From positions 1,860,001 through 1,924,000 of the forward strand of contig NZ_SODV01000001.1 of the NCBI RefSeq assembly GCF_004366355.1: a DNA stretch of 64,000 nucleotides, given 5' to 3'. This stretch comes from Dinghuibacter silviterrae (lineage in GTDB: Bacteria; Bacteroidota; Bacteroidia; Chitinophagales; Chitinophagaceae). A model generated the notes under the pieces. It worked only from the letters and a program-made list of their open reading frames with translations. It was not told where the DNA came from and ran no database searches. The number at the start of each line of letters is the position of its first letter. Position 1 is the stretch's first letter. Of the stretch, positions 9,401 through 15,881 are shown one piece after another. Made by a program: the position numbers and the translations under genes.

Positions 9401-11375
9401 GGTCTTCCAGGGAAACCCGTTCGTCACCCCCGACCTGACCAGCGGTACGACCTACTATGTGGCGGCCGTCAATGGGTTGCTGGGTTGTACGAGTGCGTCG
9501 AGAACCCAGGATGCCGTCACCATCGTTACCCAGCCGTCGACACCGGCCCTTGTCAATTCCGCGGTGCAGCTTTGCGCCGGGGGGAATGTAAGCCTCCAGG
9601 TACAAAGTCCCCAGGCGGGTCTTGTGTATACCTGGTTGAGCTCGCCTACGTCGGCCACGCCCTTGTTTACCGGGACCAATTATATCATTGCGGATGACAC
9701 GGCTTCCGGCACGTACTATGTCTCCGCCGCCACCAGCGGCGGCTGTACCAGCGCTTCGGATGCCGTGGCCACCGTGACGGTCGATCCCACGCCCGGCAAT
9801 CCCGCCGTGCAAACCCCGGCGATCACGGTTTGCCCGGGCAATACCGCCAGCTTCTCTGTAAGTAATCCGCAGGCAGGCGTTACCTATAGCTGGTACGGGA
9901 GCTCGTCCGGCGGTGCGGTCCTGGGTACTGGGTCCACCTTTACGTCCCCGGTCCTGGCCACCACGACCGATTATTATGTAGGGGCCGCCAATGCAGGGGC
10001 GTGTACGAGCCCCGGTCTTACCATGGTCGTTGCTACCGTGTCCAACAACCTGACGCCCCCCCAACTCGTGGCGTCGCAGGTGGACGACTGTAGCGGGCAA
10101 CCCGCCCAGTTCGTGGTATCCAATCCGCAGGGTGGTCTGACCTACAACTGGTACGACGCGCCCACGGGTGGGAACCTTGTATTTACCGGTGCGGTGTATA
10201 CCCTGAATGGGCCGCTGTCCAGCGATACGTTCTACGTCGCCTCCAGCGCCTCTTCGGGGGCGTGCGTCAGCGCGTCCAGGTCGCAGGCAGTCCTGACGGT
10301 CGTGCCGTTGCCCACCGCCCCGTCCCTCGTGACCTCGGGTGCCCAGGTCTGTCAGGGGGGGAATGTCAGCTTGCAGGTCTCCAACCCGGTGAGCGGGGAT
10401 ACGTATGATTGGTATACCGCTGCTTCGGGCGGGTCGCCCGTATTCACCGGTACCGTATACAACCTGAGTGACGTCACCGCCTCGACCGAATACTTTGTGG
10501 AATCGGAGTCAAGCGGTTGTCCCAGCGCTTCCCGGACGCCCGCCACCGTATCCATCGCCGCACCGGCCGCTACCCCGACGGTGTCGGCTTCCTCCACGGG
10601 CGTGTGTGCGGGGGATGATGCGATATTGACCGCATCCTCGACCACCGCCGGAGCCACCTTTGATTGGTATGCCAGCGCATCGGGAGGCACGCCGGTCGCC
10701 ACGGGCAACACGTATACAACGGGCCCGCTGACCTCCGATACGACCTTCTACGTGTCTGCCGTTACCGCCCAGGGGTGTACCAGCGGCTCGACGCGGACCT
10801 CGATCGCCCTGACCCAGCTACAGCCCCTGGCGGCCCCCACGGTGACCGTCCAGACCAGGACGCCTACTTCTGTCACCTTCCAGTGGACGCCCGTTGCCGG
10901 GGCCGTGGCTTACCAGGTGAGCCTGGACAGCGGGGTCACCTTCGTGGCGCCTTCGTCGGGCATCACCGGCACGACGGAAACGGTCAACAACCTGGCACCC
11001 AACGAATCGGTCACCTGCGAAGTGAAAGCCCTGGGCGCCGCCCCCTGTCAGACCAGCACGGCTTCCGCCCGCGCGGCCGGTGTGAGCGATAACCCGCTGG
11101 GGGATAACATTTTCGTACCGAACGTCTTTAGCCCGAACGGGGATGGCGTCAACGACATCCTCTATGTATACAGCAACGCCATCGCGACCATGGTGTTCCG
11201 GGTTTACAACCAGTGGGGACAAGAAGTCTTCGAGTCGCGCTCGATCAACACCGGCTGGGACGGCACGATGGGCGGCCAGAAACAACCCGTGGGCGTGTAT
11301 GTGTACGTGTTACAGGCGGTCATGCAAGATGGAACGACCGTCACCAAAAAAGGTTCCGTCACCCTGATTCGATAA
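3408..11375 (+). CDS. Giant T9SS type-B secreted adhesin with 21 Ig-like repeats
   Basis: A 2655-residue cell-surface or secreted protein. Residues 1-39 are a signal peptide ending TTRAQ. Four copies of a roughly 150-residue domain with a CxxC near its start (CLLC, CLLC, CVGC, CIGC) begin near residues 50, 465, 875 and 1380. They are followed by 3, 3, 4 and 11 Ig-like units of about 80 residues, each with the pattern NWY..ATGG..VFTG....TP.L...TYYV...GC; that pattern fits the Ig-like family associated with CHU_C domains. A fibronectin-III-like domain spans about 2474-2560. The last 90 residues (NVFSPNGDGVND...YNQWGQ...GVYVYVLQA) are a gliding-motility-associated C-terminal domain, the type-B T9SS signal. 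PorP/SprF- and PorE-like genes follow directly, which fits export and anchoring. The ligand is unknown. Confidence 0.9.
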   Translation: MLGYFGSEPSKRRFAYKALLPVILLACTLLTAPLTTRAQRVYATSQDNGVNGICLLCGVSNPSNPVNNANLNDYSTFNITVGLLGVNVYQDLIFPSVNPDLGCDSLVIGIGNNGSLLTAALLGGVTIQTYNGSTANNDVTNVTTNNLELLSTDTTRANIVVRPTAAFDRVRISLNSSLVGALSGFRLYYAFRDKTIVPASTLSGGDSVTVCAGNTVTLTASDSITGTTFNWYTQATGGTAVFTGNSFQVTPASTTTYYVEADLGSCASATRTAVTVVVNPLPATPSLVNAAVTVCSGNPATFMVQSPQAGTTYNWYTVSTGGTPVATGTSFTTPAATATQNYYLEAVSATTGCASASRATAVLTVNPTPDSVQITGSSSVTVNQGQTATFSVSSPDPTLTYNWYDAPTGGDLVATGSSFTTPAIYAPTSYYVGAVSNQGCTSTSRTRVTVNVLTPNNITCGLANTQQSPIISGVCLLCTVNNGNLAVDGDPSTASTIVSTVGALGYVGQLLGFPNTYPAGDSIILDLQIPGATLSANLLGGVQVTTYLNGTSNNDAQNLADTVVRLELLGTGNTGRFRVILPSANTFNQVLVSINGVVSALTNLDVYDAAALVPRPTAASTLLVNCGPSSDTLKATGPSGATFNWYNTATGGTALATGSTYVTPVITTNTTYYLESSQFGCANAVRTAVTVDINTPPPAPGLTTPSVTICSGDSATLSATVPAGVTVKWYAAATGGTALDSGAAFTTPALSATTIYYAEASSAGCVSATRSQDTVKVNPTPVTAVVNPSSTTISAGQSATLTASSTTTGVQFNWYTQATGGTPVFTGPSYTVSPTATTTYYVVAVNTTTGCAASVRTAATVTVLSGNGPAVPCGSATSETTAVNGLCVGCSVSNEALAVDGNAVTGSTLNVTLGLLGGNAQQTLIFPFTADAGDTISIKFVAPGTNLSLGLLGSIQVTTFNGNNSNNDQQTVGNSALITANLFSGSGDSAIISFAPKSAYDRVQVQLNAGLAGVLTSINIDYAASTKPSPTLLADTVTVCSGSQATLTAIAPPDAIFNWYTTAGGGTPVFTGASFQTPVLTDTTVYYVQSTATVNGCVNPERTQAVVNVPAPPVAPTVAHNSVSVCTGSTATLIASAPAGDTVKWYTTASGGTPVFTGDTLVTPALDSTKTYYAGVVSPTGCTSASRTTVVANVVASPATPTVTPANDTICAGGSVQLVATSTTPGVQFNWYTSATADTAVFTGATFTTPVLDSSATYYVSSVAGACASPARATATVLVNPRPAAPTVNVNPASATVNAGNTATLSASSTTTGATFNWYTTATGGSPVFTGATYVTPALTSTVTYYVESVGTSGCTSTTRTAVTITVIPGINLSCGIANQQTNQVSGLCIGCSVTNPGGAVDADTTTFSTLSIGASVAGSVSQTLIFPEVSQPGDSIQIELSASGTGLSAAVLGAIQVSTADGSTANNDATALNSSLISVNLLGSSGHAVISFAPKSPYDRVTVTLNAGLVSALTGVNIYYATDQVSAPVVANKNLTICSGTKATLIATTSVNAAVEWFSTPTGGVAISAGDTLVTPALTATTTYYAEALRKSDSCANTNRVPVTVSVVSAPVVPSVAPNPDTICSGQTAVLQATATGGATVQWFDSASGGSLLATGNVFTTPALTSGKAYFAGTTNGTCTSSTRDSVSVIVGLAPQTPAVAPADTTICSGQAVTLKVSQPQTGVVYHWYTVLSGGTPVFTGNTFVTPVLTSGVTYYVEAVNSASQCTAPSARTAVTISVSAVPGTPAVTASTVTVCSGQPATASVSNPQTGVVYQWFDAAAGGNLLFTGASYTIASATAPETVYVQAASAGGCSAGTRTPVAIAVDSIPSAPQLQATSVALCAGGTATFTITSPQSGVTYTWYDAPSGGTLLATGTSYTTPALSASATYYIQAANAAGCTGSSRTAVNANVTQVPPAPTVTTSPVAICSGGHATLQVQNPQGGTVYNWYDASTGGNLVFQGNPFVTPDLTSGTTYYVAAVNGLLGCTSASRTQDAVTIVTQPSTPALVNSAVQLCAGGNVSLQVQSPQAGLVYTWLSSPTSATPLFTGTNYIIADDTASGTYYVSAATSGGCTSASDAVATVTVDPTPGNPAVQTPAITVCPGNTASFSVSNPQAGVTYSWYGSSSGGAVLGTGSTFTSPVLATTTDYYVGAANAGACTSPGLTMVVATVSNNLTPPQLVASQVDDCSGQPAQFVVSNPQGGLTYNWYDAPTGGNLVFTGAVYTLNGPLSSDTFYVASSASSGACVSASRSQAVLTVVPLPTAPSLVTSGAQVCQGGNVSLQVSNPVSGDTYDWYTAASGGSPVFTGTVYNLSDVTASTEYFVESESSGCPSASRTPATVSIAAPAATPTVSASSTGVCAGDDAILTASSTTAGATFDWYASASGGTPVATGNTYTTGPLTSDTTFYVSAVTAQGCTSGSTRTSIALTQLQPLAAPTVTVQTRTPTSVTFQWTPVAGAVAYQVSLDSGVTFVAPSSGITGTTETVNNLAPNESVTCEVKALGAAPCQTSTASARAAGVSDNPLGDNIFVPNVFSPNGDGVNDILYVYSNAIATMVFRVYNQWGQEVFESRSINTGWDGTMGGQKQPVGVYVYVLQAVMQDGTTVTKKGSVTLIR

Positions 11376-12391
11376 TGATCCATAAACTCATTGATATGCG
11401 CAACCTATTTTTAACCGCCGCTTGCCTCCTGTTTCTCGGGCGTTCGTTTGCCCAGGTCGATCCTCATTTTTCCCAGTATTATGCGTACCCGTTGTATCTC
11501 AATCCGGCCATGACGGGTGTGATCGACGGCGACATGCGGGTCAACCTCAACTACCGTAACCAGTGGAACAATATCACCAATCCCTTTACGACGGCAGGGC
11601 TGTCGGCGGAGTGGGTGACCGACAAAAACATCAATATCGGGGTCAACCTGCTCAACCAATCGGCCGGTGACGCGGGCTACAATTACTTCAACGGGTATGC
11701 GTCCGTGGCCTATACTGGGGTCAAGTTCGGCGCCCGGCAAATGACCCACCTGACCCTGGGGATCCAGGCCGGCATACTCAATCGCAAGTTCGATCCGTCC
11801 AAATTCCAGTGGGGCAGCCAGTACAACCCGCTGACCGGTTATGACCCCAACGCCCCGTCCAATGAGACGATCACCCGGACGTCCTCCAGCGTTTTCGACG
11901 CCAACTTCGGGGCCTTGTTGTACGACGGGAACCCCGCGCACAGGGTCAACACCTTTGTAGGGGCGTCCGTGGCGCACCTCACGCAACCCAGCGACCCCTT
12001 CCTGGCGACCAACAATTATCACCTGCCCATGCGCTATACGGTCCACGGGGGGGCGCGCATCGTCCTCTCCGACGAACTCAGCATCACCCCGAACGCCATT
12101 TACATGCGGCAGGGGAACGCCGACGAAACGATGTTCGGGGCCTACGCCCAGATGGTGATCACCGACATCAGCGACCTGATGCTGGGACTCGACTACCGCG
12201 TCAACGACGCCATCGTCCCTTACCTTGGCTTCCGCTACCAGGACATTACGGTCGGTATCAGCTACGACGCCAACGCGTCCAACCTGACCCGCCTGGCCAG
12301 CGGCAGCAATGCATTCGAACTGTCGCTGTCGTATACGGCGCACAAGAAACGGGTTTTTCCGAAGGAACACTTTTTTTGCCCAAGATTATAA
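11375..12391 (+). CDS. PorP/SprF-family type IX secretion membrane protein
   Basis: A 338-residue outer-membrane beta-barrel protein of the PorP/SprF family. Such proteins act with T9SS and in several species are paired with one type-B secreted protein. After a signal peptide ending RSFAQ comes the family start VDPHFSQYYAYPLYLNPAM, with alternating beta-strand sequence to the end. The ATG at 11375 overlaps the adhesin stop (TAATG), which suggests coupled translation; Met8 at 11396 gives a more typical signal peptide and is equally possible. The PorE-like gene follows after 11 bases. The family call is strong; pairing with the upstream adhesin is inferred from position. Confidence 0.9.
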   Translation: MIHKLIDMRNLFLTAACLLFLGRSFAQVDPHFSQYYAYPLYLNPAMTGVIDGDMRVNLNYRNQWNNITNPFTTAGLSAEWVTDKNINIGVNLLNQSAGDAGYNYFNGYASVAYTGVKFGARQMTHLTLGIQAGILNRKFDPSKFQWGSQYNPLTGYDPNAPSNETITRTSSSVFDANFGALLYDGNPAHRVNTFVGASVAHLTQPSDPFLATNNYHLPMRYTVHGGARIVLSDELSITPNAIYMRQGNADETMFGAYAQMVITDISDLMLGLDYRVNDAIVPYLGFRYQDITVGISYDANASNLTRLASGSNAFELSLSYTAHKKRVFPKEHFFCPRL

Positions 12392-12402
12392 ATTGACCGA
12401 CC

Positions 12403-14376
12403 ATGAAACGACAAACGTATTCCCTGCTTGCGGTCCTGCTTACGGCCTCCGGCGTGCACGCTCAGTTCGTGGCGGACTATAAACGGACGGCCGACGTATT
12501 CTACGCCAGACAGGACTACTATTCGGCGGCTCAGTATTACGTCAAGGCCCTCGACAACAAGCCGTACGCGCAACCCGGATTTTTCCCCTATGCGACGGAC
12601 GTCAACAAACACCCGTCCAAGACAAGCCGGATGCACCAGTACGAGGACCTTGTCTATCACCTGGCTGAGTCTTACCGGCACTACAATGACTTTGTCAGCG
12701 CCTCGAAATGGTATGAGCAAGCCACCCAGTTCAGCACCACCTATCCCCTTGCCCGGTATTGGTACGCCGTCTGTTTGCGGGCGCAGGGCCGGTTTGACGA
12801 AGCCCTGTCGCAGTTCCAGCAGTTCCGTTCCGCCTACACCACCCAGGACGACATCCAGGCGTCCGCCGACAAGGAGATCGCAGACTGCCAGTTTGCGTCC
12901 CAGGAAGCCCGGCGGACCAACTCGCCCTTTACCGTGTTGAAAATGGGCGGGGACGTCAACGTGGGCGGGGCCAACTATGCCCCCGTCTGGTGGGGGAACG
13001 CGCTGATGTTTACGTCTTCCCGTTCTTCGGTACCGACGCTCAAGGCCGCTGGGGGCAAAAGCCCGTATATCAATCACCTCTATACCGCCGGCACGGATAC
13101 CGCCCAGGCCCAACGCCTCGACCTGCCCGGTCAAAGCATGGAGCAAGGCGTGTCCGCACTTACACCGGACGGTCTTACCCTTTATCTGACCCAGTGGTCG
13201 GTGGGTAAGGATGGGCGAAAAACAGCCGGTATTTATAAATCCGTGCGGTCCGGGACCGCCTGGACGGCGCCCCAGCCTGTGGTGGACGCTCCCGCAGGGT
13301 TTTCGAACATGCAGCCCGCGGTCAGCACCGACGGGAAGGTCCTGCTTTTTGCCTCGGACCGGCCGGGCGGATCGGGGGGCTTCGACCTTTGGTACGCCAG
13401 CCTGGACAACAATGGTGTCCCGGGCACCCCGGTGAACCTCGGTCCGGGGATCAATACCGCGGGGGACGAAGAGGCCCCCTATTACGACGCCTTCTCCCGG
13501 ACCCTGGTCTTCAGCACCAACGGCAGGGTGGGGATGGGGAACTTTGATCTTTTCCAAAGCCTCGGCGACCTGTCCAACTTGAGTACCCCCGTCAACCTGG
13601 GGGCCCCCCTCAATTCGCCCAAAGACGACATTTATTTCACCAGCGCCCGTGCCGGGGGGAAATTGTTCAAGGAAGCCTATGTAAGCTCGGACAGGGCTTC
13701 CAACTGCTGTCTGGAGGTGTTTAAGGTCACCCGTCGCGGCAAACGGATCAGCGGGGCCGTGGTCGACTGCGAAACCCATCAACCCCTGGACGGGGCCAAG
13801 GTGTCCCTGATAGACACGACCGCCGGGAAAGTGGTCGGACAGGTGACCCTGGACGCTTCCGGAACGTATGGCTTCGACCTCGACGATCCCGGAAACTTCA
13901 AGGTGGTGATGGAAAAGGATAATTATTTTTCCAAAAGCCTCCGGGTGCACGCGGACGACATGGTCCCCGTGGACACGCTGGTAGACAAGGAAGTCTGTTT
14001 GCGGCACTATGAGCCCAACCGGCCCATCGTGCTTCAAAATATCTTTTATGACTACAACAAGGCCACGCTCCGGCCCGAATCCGCCCTGGTGCTCGACACC
14101 CTCGTCACCATCCTCGACGAAAATCCGACCATGGCCATCGAAATGGGCGCCCACACAGACGGTATCGGTGGGGAAAAATACAACCTCAACCTCTCCGACC
14201 GCCGCGCCAAAGCATGCGTAGATTACCTGATATCCAAGGGGATAGACCCCGCCCGTCTGACCTGGAAGGGGTACGGCAAGTGCTGCCCGATCGCCCCCGA
14301 AAAGATCAACGGCAAGGACAACCCCGCCGGCCGCCAGGTCAATCGCCGGACAGAATTTTCCGTGTTGCGCAAATAA
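12403..14376 (+). CDS. PorE-like OmpA-family protein (TPR, beta-propeller, CRD, OmpA)
   Basis: A 657-residue periplasmic or outer-membrane-associated protein with the domain order of the T9SS component PorE: a signal peptide ending GVHAQ, a TPR region at about 21-160, a PD40/WD40-like propeller at about 180-440, a carboxypeptidase-regulatory-like domain at 445-535 and a peptidoglycan-binding OmpA C-terminal domain from about 539 (NIFYDYNKATLRPES, then GAHTDGIGG and NRRTEF). PorE is a lipoprotein in Porphyromonas gingivalis; here no lipobox cysteine is seen, so this protein may be soluble or held by peptidoglycan alone. Bacteroidota often carry several paralogues, so it may serve only the neighbouring adhesin. 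It ends the T9SS operon and a terminator follows at 14471. Confidence 0.88.
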   Translation: MKRQTYSLLAVLLTASGVHAQFVADYKRTADVFYARQDYYSAAQYYVKALDNKPYAQPGFFPYATDVNKHPSKTSRMHQYEDLVYHLAESYRHYNDFVSASKWYEQATQFSTTYPLARYWYAVCLRAQGRFDEALSQFQQFRSAYTTQDDIQASADKEIADCQFASQEARRTNSPFTVLKMGGDVNVGGANYAPVWWGNALMFTSSRSSVPTLKAAGGKSPYINHLYTAGTDTAQAQRLDLPGQSMEQGVSALTPDGLTLYLTQWSVGKDGRKTAGIYKSVRSGTAWTAPQPVVDAPAGFSNMQPAVSTDGKVLLFASDRPGGSGGFDLWYASLDNNGVPGTPVNLGPGINTAGDEEAPYYDAFSRTLVFSTNGRVGMGNFDLFQSLGDLSNLSTPVNLGAPLNSPKDDIYFTSARAGGKLFKEAYVSSDRASNCCLEVFKVTRRGKRISGAVVDCETHQPLDGAKVSLIDTTAGKVVGQVTLDASGTYGFDLDDPGNFKVVMEKDNYFSKSLRVHADDMVPVDTLVDKEVCLRHYEPNRPIVLQNIFYDYNKATLRPESALVLDTLVTILDENPTMAIEMGAHTDGIGGEKYNLNLSDRRAKACVDYLISKGIDPARLTWKGYGKCCPIAPEKINGKDNPAGRQVNRRTEFSVLRK

Positions 14377-14470
14377 TTTTCGCGGGGCGAATGGTTGAAT
14401 TGTCTGCAAGTTGGTTTTTAATATATAGTGTGTAGGTAGTAGAATTGGTTAATCAGCAGTTCTTGACACG

Positions 14471-14508
14471 GCGGCCCCTTTCCAGGGGCCGCCCTTTTTA
14501 TTTTTATT
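14471..14508 (+). terminator. Intrinsic terminator after the T9SS operon
   Basis: The stem GGCGGCCCC/GGGGCCGCC with a 6-base loop is followed by CTTTTTATTTTTATT. It lies 95 bases after the stop of the PorE-like gene. Confidence 0.9.
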
Positions 14509-14557
14509 CCTCATACCGATCCTCAAATCCCCGACCAAAGGCCAGATCGCGCCGCGC

Positions 14558-14663
14558 GCGGGGTGGAGGGTGTCTATTTAGCCCTTTTCCTCAGCAGCTA
14601 AAAGGGCTCGCAGTCGTTAAGATCGGCTGAGGAAAAGGGCTAAATAGACACCCTCCACCCCGC
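14558..14663. repeat. Long perfect inverted repeat, 38-bp arms (palindrome A)
   Basis: The left arm is 14558-14595, the right arm 14626-14663, and the loop is 30 bases. The arms match base for base over 38 positions. They contain the blocks GCGGGGTGG, GGTGTC, TTT and CTTTTCC, which recur in the same order in the palindrome at 50631-50733. In the loop, AAAAGGGCT (14600-14608) can also pair with 14580-14588, giving a competing hairpin. It does not encode a protein. Confidence 0.9.
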
Positions 14664-14764
14664 TTCGAGGGCTGTCAGGCCTTATGGTAGGAGATAAGGG
14701 GCGATAGCCAATGGGTTTTTTAGAGGGAAATTCTTTGAGGTATCAAAAAAAGGTGGCGACAATT

Positions 14765-14794
14765 TTGGGTATTAAGGATTAGTGCTTACCTTTG
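14765..14794 (+). promoter_or_regulatory. Consensus promoter for rpsL-rpsG
   Basis: TTG at 14765-14767, then exactly 19 bases, then TACCTTTG at 14787-14794. This is the textbook Bacteroidota layout TTG-N19-TAnnTTTG and the clearest promoter in the window. It lies 24 bases before the rpsL start. Confidence 0.85.
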
Positions 14795-14818
14795 CCGTCC
14801 TAAATTTACAAGGACAAA

Positions 14819-15223
14819 ATGCCTACGATACAACAGTTAGTAAGAAAAGGTAGAGAAATCATCAGGGCCAAAAGCAAGTCCAGGGCCCTGAGTAACTGTC
14901 CCCAGCGCCGGGGAGTTTGTACCCGTGTGTACACCACCACGCCTAAAAAGCCGAACTCCGCGCTTCGTAAAGTAGCGAAAGTACGTTTGACCAACAAAGT
15001 GGAAGTCATCGCCTACATTCCGGGTGAAGGCCACAACCTCCAGGAGCACTCCATTGTCCTGGTGCGCGGAGGTCGTGTGAAGGATTTGCCGGGTGTACGT
15101 TACCACATTGTCCGCGGTGCCCTGGATACTGCGGGTGTAAAGGACAGGAAGCAGAGCCGTTCCAAGTACGGTACGAAGCTGCCTAAGAAGGGTGCTCCTG
15201 CCGCTCCTGCCAAGAAGAAGTAA
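14819..15223 (+). CDS. rpsL: 30S ribosomal protein S12
   Basis: S12 sits at the decoding centre and helps monitor codon-anticodon pairing. The 134-residue protein has the conserved [20 protein letters not shown] segment and the second conserved region [28 protein letters not shown]. The lysines where streptomycin-resistance changes usually arise (in TPKKPNS and RVKDLPG) are wild type. A short Ala/Pro/Lys tail closes the protein. A consensus promoter lies just upstream and rpsG follows after 33 bases. Confidence 0.98.
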   Translation: MPTIQQLVRKGREIIRAKSKSRALSNCPQRRGVCTRVYTTTPKKPNSALRKVAKVRLTNKVEVIAYIPGEGHNLQEHSIVLVRGGRVKDLPGVRYHIVRGALDTAGVKDRKQSRSKYGTKLPKKGAPAAPAKKK

Positions 15224-15256
15224 TCATTATCAAATTATTATAATTTCCTAATAGCA

Positions 15257-15724
15257 ATGAGGAAAGCACAAGCCAAGAAGTTACCCCTCGCTCCGGATCC
15301 GCGGTTTAACGACAAACTGGTTACCCGGTTCGTCAACAACCTGATGTGGCAAGGCAAAAAGAGCGTCGCCCTGACTATTTTTTACGACGCCGTTGACCGG
15401 GTGGCCAAAACGACCAACGAGGACGGGTATGAAATCTGGCGCCGCGCGCTGGCCAATGTAACCCCCAGCGTCGAAGTACGCAGCCGTCGTATCGGCGGGG
15501 CTACCTTCCAGATCCCGACCGAAGTGCGTCCCGACCGTAAAATTTCCCTGAGCATGAAGTGGTTGATCCGCTATGCCCGGGAAAGAAACGGGAAAAGCAT
15601 GGCGGAAAAACTGGCCGGCGAAATCGTAGCCGCCAGCAAGGGTGAAGGTGCCGCCTTCAAGAAGAAGGAAGACACGCACCGTATGGCCGACGCCAACAAG
15701 GCATTCTCCCACTTCCGTATCTAA
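15257..15724 (+). CDS. rpsG: 30S ribosomal protein S7
   Basis: S7 is a primary 16S rRNA binder that nucleates the head of the small subunit. The 155-residue length is typical. It starts [19 protein letters not shown] and contains the conserved [16 protein letters not shown] and [16 protein letters not shown] stretches. It is the second gene of the str-type pair with rpsL. An intrinsic terminator at 15761 separates it from fusA, so fusA is not simply read from the rpsL promoter. Confidence 0.98.
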   Translation: MRKAQAKKLPLAPDPRFNDKLVTRFVNNLMWQGKKSVALTIFYDAVDRVAKTTNEDGYEIWRRALANVTPSVEVRSRRIGGATFQIPTEVRPDRKISLSMKWLIRYARERNGKSMAEKLAGEIVAASKGEGAAFKKKEDTHRMADANKAFSHFRI

Positions 15725-15760
15725 CCTGGCTAATTCCTTTTTTACATAACTGTCCGAAGG

Positions 15761-15796
15761 TCCCCTCCGCAAAGAGGGGATTTTTGGTTTTTTTCT
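15761..15796 (+). terminator. Terminator between rpsG and fusA
   Basis: The stem TCCCCTC/GAGGGGA is followed by TTTTTGGTTTTTTT, 37 bases after the rpsG stop. The fusA -7 box follows immediately. Confidence 0.85.
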
Positions 15797-15797
15797 T

Positions 15798-15805
15798 TAC
15801 CTTTG
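15798..15805 (+). promoter_or_regulatory. -7 promoter box for fusA
   Basis: TACCTTTG, directly after the T-tract of the preceding terminator and 76 bases before the fusA ATG. No TTG lies at the ideal spacing; the nearest is 11 bases upstream. The long leader to the start codon shows no clear structure. Confidence 0.6.
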
Positions 15806-15881
15806 CGCACCAAATCGCCCGTACGCCTGTGTTTAAGGCGAAGTCATTCTAAATCATACAATTAATAATAACCAATCTGTC

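Larger units (their letters stand above)
14377..14818. other. Intergenic region with terminator, long palindrome and rpsL promoter
   Basis: These 442 bases hold, in order, the PorE operon terminator (14471-14508), a 38-bp-arm inverted repeat (14558-14663) and the rpsL promoter (14765-14794). I see no coding sequence. The stretch 14664-14760 shows nothing recognisable. Confidence 0.7.

Noticed and set aside
7842-10100. A 752-residue open frame on the minus strand inside the giant adhesin gene
   Set aside because: The plus strand has a continuous, repeated, recognisable protein. The antisense frame has low-complexity Arg/Gly/His-rich sequence and no family motif; it arises from the GC-rich codons of the repeats.
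3990-10800. Regularly spaced DNA repeats that could suggest a CRISPR or satellite array
   Set aside because: They are degenerate, about 240 bases long and in frame, and encode the Ig-like protein repeats.
12262-14409. A 715-residue antisense frame over the PorE-like gene
   Set aside because: The sense protein has clear TPR, propeller and OmpA domains. The antisense frame has no domain and runs into the end of the preceding gene.
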